Shown here piece by piece: positions 62,430-64,000 of a stretch of 64,000 bases of DNA (its first letter is position 1; each line of letters begins with the position of its first letter). The DNA comes from Metabacillus indicus LMG 22858 (GTDB lineage: Bacteria; Bacillota; Bacilli; Bacillales; Bacillaceae). The notes below the pieces were generated by a model, which ran no database searches, was not told the origin of the DNA, and was given only the letters and a program-made list of their open reading frames with translations. The translations under genes were made by a program, and so were the position numbers. The stretch covers positions 1,054,001 to 1,118,000 of the forward strand of contig NZ_JGVU02000002.1 of NCBI RefSeq assembly GCF_000708755.2, written 5' to 3'.

Positions 62430-63227
62430 TTATTCCCAATCATTCCTATGATTTGATATAAATGAAAGGTCTTTTTGATAATGTTCAAGATGGCCTTCTT
62501 CGATCATTTTCTGAAAAGCAGGATGGCCTTCACCCGCTTCTCTTTCAATCGTTTTGCACAAGCCTTCGATTCGCAGCAGAACGATATCCAGAACATCTTC
62601 TTCAAACGTCTTTCCGTAAGCATCTAAGAACAAGTTCATTCTGCGCTTAATCCTGCTTGCATGCTCCGATGACGATGATTGATAATAAACCTTCTCCCCT
62701 TTTTCTGAAACATAAAATCTGCTTAGCGGCACGCATGTATAAAGAGTGTATGCAATGTCCCAAATGCGCGGTCCAGGTCCAGCGACATCAAAATCAATGA
62801 TTCCGGTTGGACGCTGGTTATTAAAAATGATGTTATATACCGCAAAATCATTATGACAGAGTACTTCATATGGCTGAGGAGTGTTATCAAGAGGTTTCCA
62901 GCTGCTGTCGATCGGAAAATCACTGACAGCATCATGATAGAGCCTGAGCATTTCAGCTGTTTCTTGCAAAACCGCATCTGACCACATGTACTTTTTCAGC
63001 GGATAATGCCCGGCTTCGCCTTCAATAAAGGTCAGAATCTCTCTGCCTATTTCATCTATACCGAGATATTTGGGAGCATACTTATATCCTCTGTCTTCGA
63101 GATGCCTTAGTAGTGAATGAATCTTTCTGCTATTTGGCTTGCATTCCCGTCTTACTGTCTGTCCTGAGCGGTATACACTGGACACGTTGCCTCCAGTGAG
63201 CAATTCTTCGTTTGAAGGATTTGACAA
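62430..63227 (-). CDS. Aminoglycoside-phosphotransferase-fold kinase
   Basis: A 265-aa APH-family protein. The catalytic loop is LCHNDFAVYN (about 148-157) and the Mg site is IIDFDVAGPGPRIWD. The frame opens at 63251, but AAGGAGG lies inside it and is 9 bases from TTG 63227, the better start. Relatives phosphorylate antibiotics, choline or sugars. No antibiotic specificity can be read. Confidence 0.84.
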   Translation of the reverse strand: MSNPSNEELLTGGNVSSVYRSGQTVRRECKPNSRKIHSLLRHLEDRGYKYAPKYLGIDEIGREILTFIEGEAGHYPLKKYMWSDAVLQETAEMLRLYHDAVSDFPIDSSWKPLDNTPQPYEVLCHNDFAVYNIIFNNQRPTGIIDFDVAGPGPRIWDIAYTLYTCVPLSRFYVSEKGEKVYYQSSSSEHASRIKRRMNLFLDAYGKTFEEDVLDIVLLRIEGLCKTIEREAGEGHPAFQKMIEEGHLEHYQKDLSFISNHRNDWE

Positions 63228-63290
63228 AACGACGCACCTCCTTGTTTTCATTATTTGCGGGCGATTTCCTATCCCTTTATTATTTCTCCC

Positions 63291-64000
63291 TTATGACATA
63301 TCAGTCGTAATCCGGTGTTTCCCGCAATGAAGACATGCAAAAAGATGGACGGTCATGTATGAATTCATCGCTTTCTTTAATTCATCTACTTGATAATCGT
63401 ACTTATCAGCTTCCAGCAGTAAATCCTGCTGCAGTTCCTCCTCCAGGTGACTGATAGTACGCCAGTTTGAAGCTCCTTTATAAGCGCAAAAGTCATGGCA
63501 GTGTTCAAGCCAGGAAATTTCCTGCCAGGACCGGATGGAAGGGGTCCGCATATGCAGCTCCTTCACCTTAAAATCATCGTCAAATGTAGCTGCATAGGGC
63601 TGATTAAAGAAAACCTCGTACTCGTCCCCGGCTCTTCCGGATGCAATGCAATGAACACAAATCACATCCAAATCGTCTTCTCCGTATGCTCCTTCATGAA
63701 AGATATAGCCTTCCTGCCTGCATACCTCGCATGTATCATGATAAAAAGACAAAGATCCGCTTTCATACACATCTGGATGATAAGTAAAATGAGGAAGGCC
63801 CAGTGCAGTTTTAAATTCTTTGATTTCTTTTTCCAAGTCTATGAGACTGACAGTCCATTTCTGATCTTCTGTTTCCTTGTAAACCGTATAGTCAGCACCG
63901 GCACTCACCAGATCAATGATTGCTTTCATAAGAAGCATTCTATCATATTCAAAATCCTCCGCGCGGTAAACCTCTGTTTTCTTACTAACGGCTTTTCTGA
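63291..64000 (-). CDS. CbrC-family (UPF0167) protein, 5' end outside the window
   Basis: The frame is open from 63291 to the right edge. The recognisable part has FTYHPDVYESGSLSF, a Cys pair (CEVCRQEGYIFHEGAYGE), a second pair (CVHCIASG) and a late CLHCGKH, the CbrC zinc-ribbon pattern. ATGs at 63938 and 63929 lack an SD, and the upstream codons (EVYRAEDFEYDR) look coding, so the true start is probably beyond 64000. Function unknown. Confidence 0.7.
   Translation of the reverse strand, partial: RKAVSKKTEVYRAEDFEYDRMLLMKAIIDLVSAGADYTVYKETEDQKWTVSLIDLEKEIKEFKTALGLPHFTYHPDVYESGSLSFYHDTCEVCRQEGYIFHEGAYGEDDLDVICVHCIASGRAGDEYEVFFNQPYAATFDDDFKVKELHMRTPSIRSWQEISWLEHCHDFCAYKGASNWRTISHLEEELQQDLLLEADKYDYQVDELKKAMNSYMTVHLFACLHCGKHRITTDMS

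Overview
The window is chromosomal DNA of an endospore-forming Bacillaceae bacterium, close to the Bacillus/Metabacillus group. The evidence is a complete spoVA operon, spoIIAA-spoIIAB-sigF, dacF, spoIIM and mciZ, AGGAGG-type ribosome sites, and a gene order that follows the Bacillus subtilis ypuA-ppiB ... yqjM segment for about 50 kb. No rRNA, tRNA, CRISPR array, phage or transposase gene was seen.

Layout. 1-2.8 kb: a NERD-domain gene, ppiB and ypuA. 2.8-8.4 kb: a ketone-body module (permease, CoA-transferase scoAB, 3-hydroxybutyrate dehydrogenase, sigma-54 activator) with a textbook sigma-54 promoter, three identical-type activator dyads and a cre site. 8.8-24.5 kb: lysA, spoVAA-AF, the spoIIA operon, dacF, the nucleoside-salvage operon drm-pupG-pdp, xerD, yqzK, fur and spoIIM. 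Candidate promoters for sigma-E, -F, -G and -H are readable here. 24.5-31 kb: yqxK, nudF, the tiny FtsZ inhibitor gene mciZ, an aldo-keto reductase, and an AraC-regulated isomerase/dioxygenase pair. 31-38 kb: a second CoA-transferase pair with a thiolase, an HMG-CoA lyase, yqkD and a proline dehydrogenase. 38-51 kb: yqkC, yqkB, a CDGSH protein, SOS-regulated yqjW/yqjX, yqjQ, yqjP, a proline T-box ahead of proI, a B12-binding module, yqjN and yqjM. 51-64 kb: an accessory stretch of small detoxification or modification enzymes (GNATs, methyltransferases, Nudix, ClbS/DfsB-type, GrpB, phosphotransferase), two regulator/target pairs, psd and an AlkD-like gene.

Metabolic logic: two acetoacetate CoA-transferases, a thiolase, HMG-CoA lyase and 3-hydroxybutyrate dehydrogenase all converge on acetoacetate/acetoacetyl-CoA. 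The spore genes form the sequence from commitment (spoIIA, sigma-H) through engulfment (spoIIM, sigma-E) to forespore dipicolinate uptake (spoVA, sigma-G).

The most unusual structure lies in the intergenic DNA. Six gaps carry tandem arrays whose units each hold a hairpin. Five of the six arrays repeat at 52 bp (one step of 50 in one array), although three sequence-unrelated families are involved; the sixth repeats at 53-54 bp. Three loci join a 122-bp hairpin repeat (tandem at two, a lone fragment at the third) directly to a 52-bp array in the same order. Stem changes are often compensated, which argues that the fold is maintained.

All functional calls rest on reading protein motifs, synteny remembered from B. 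subtilis, and direct inspection of DNA signals. No database search was run.
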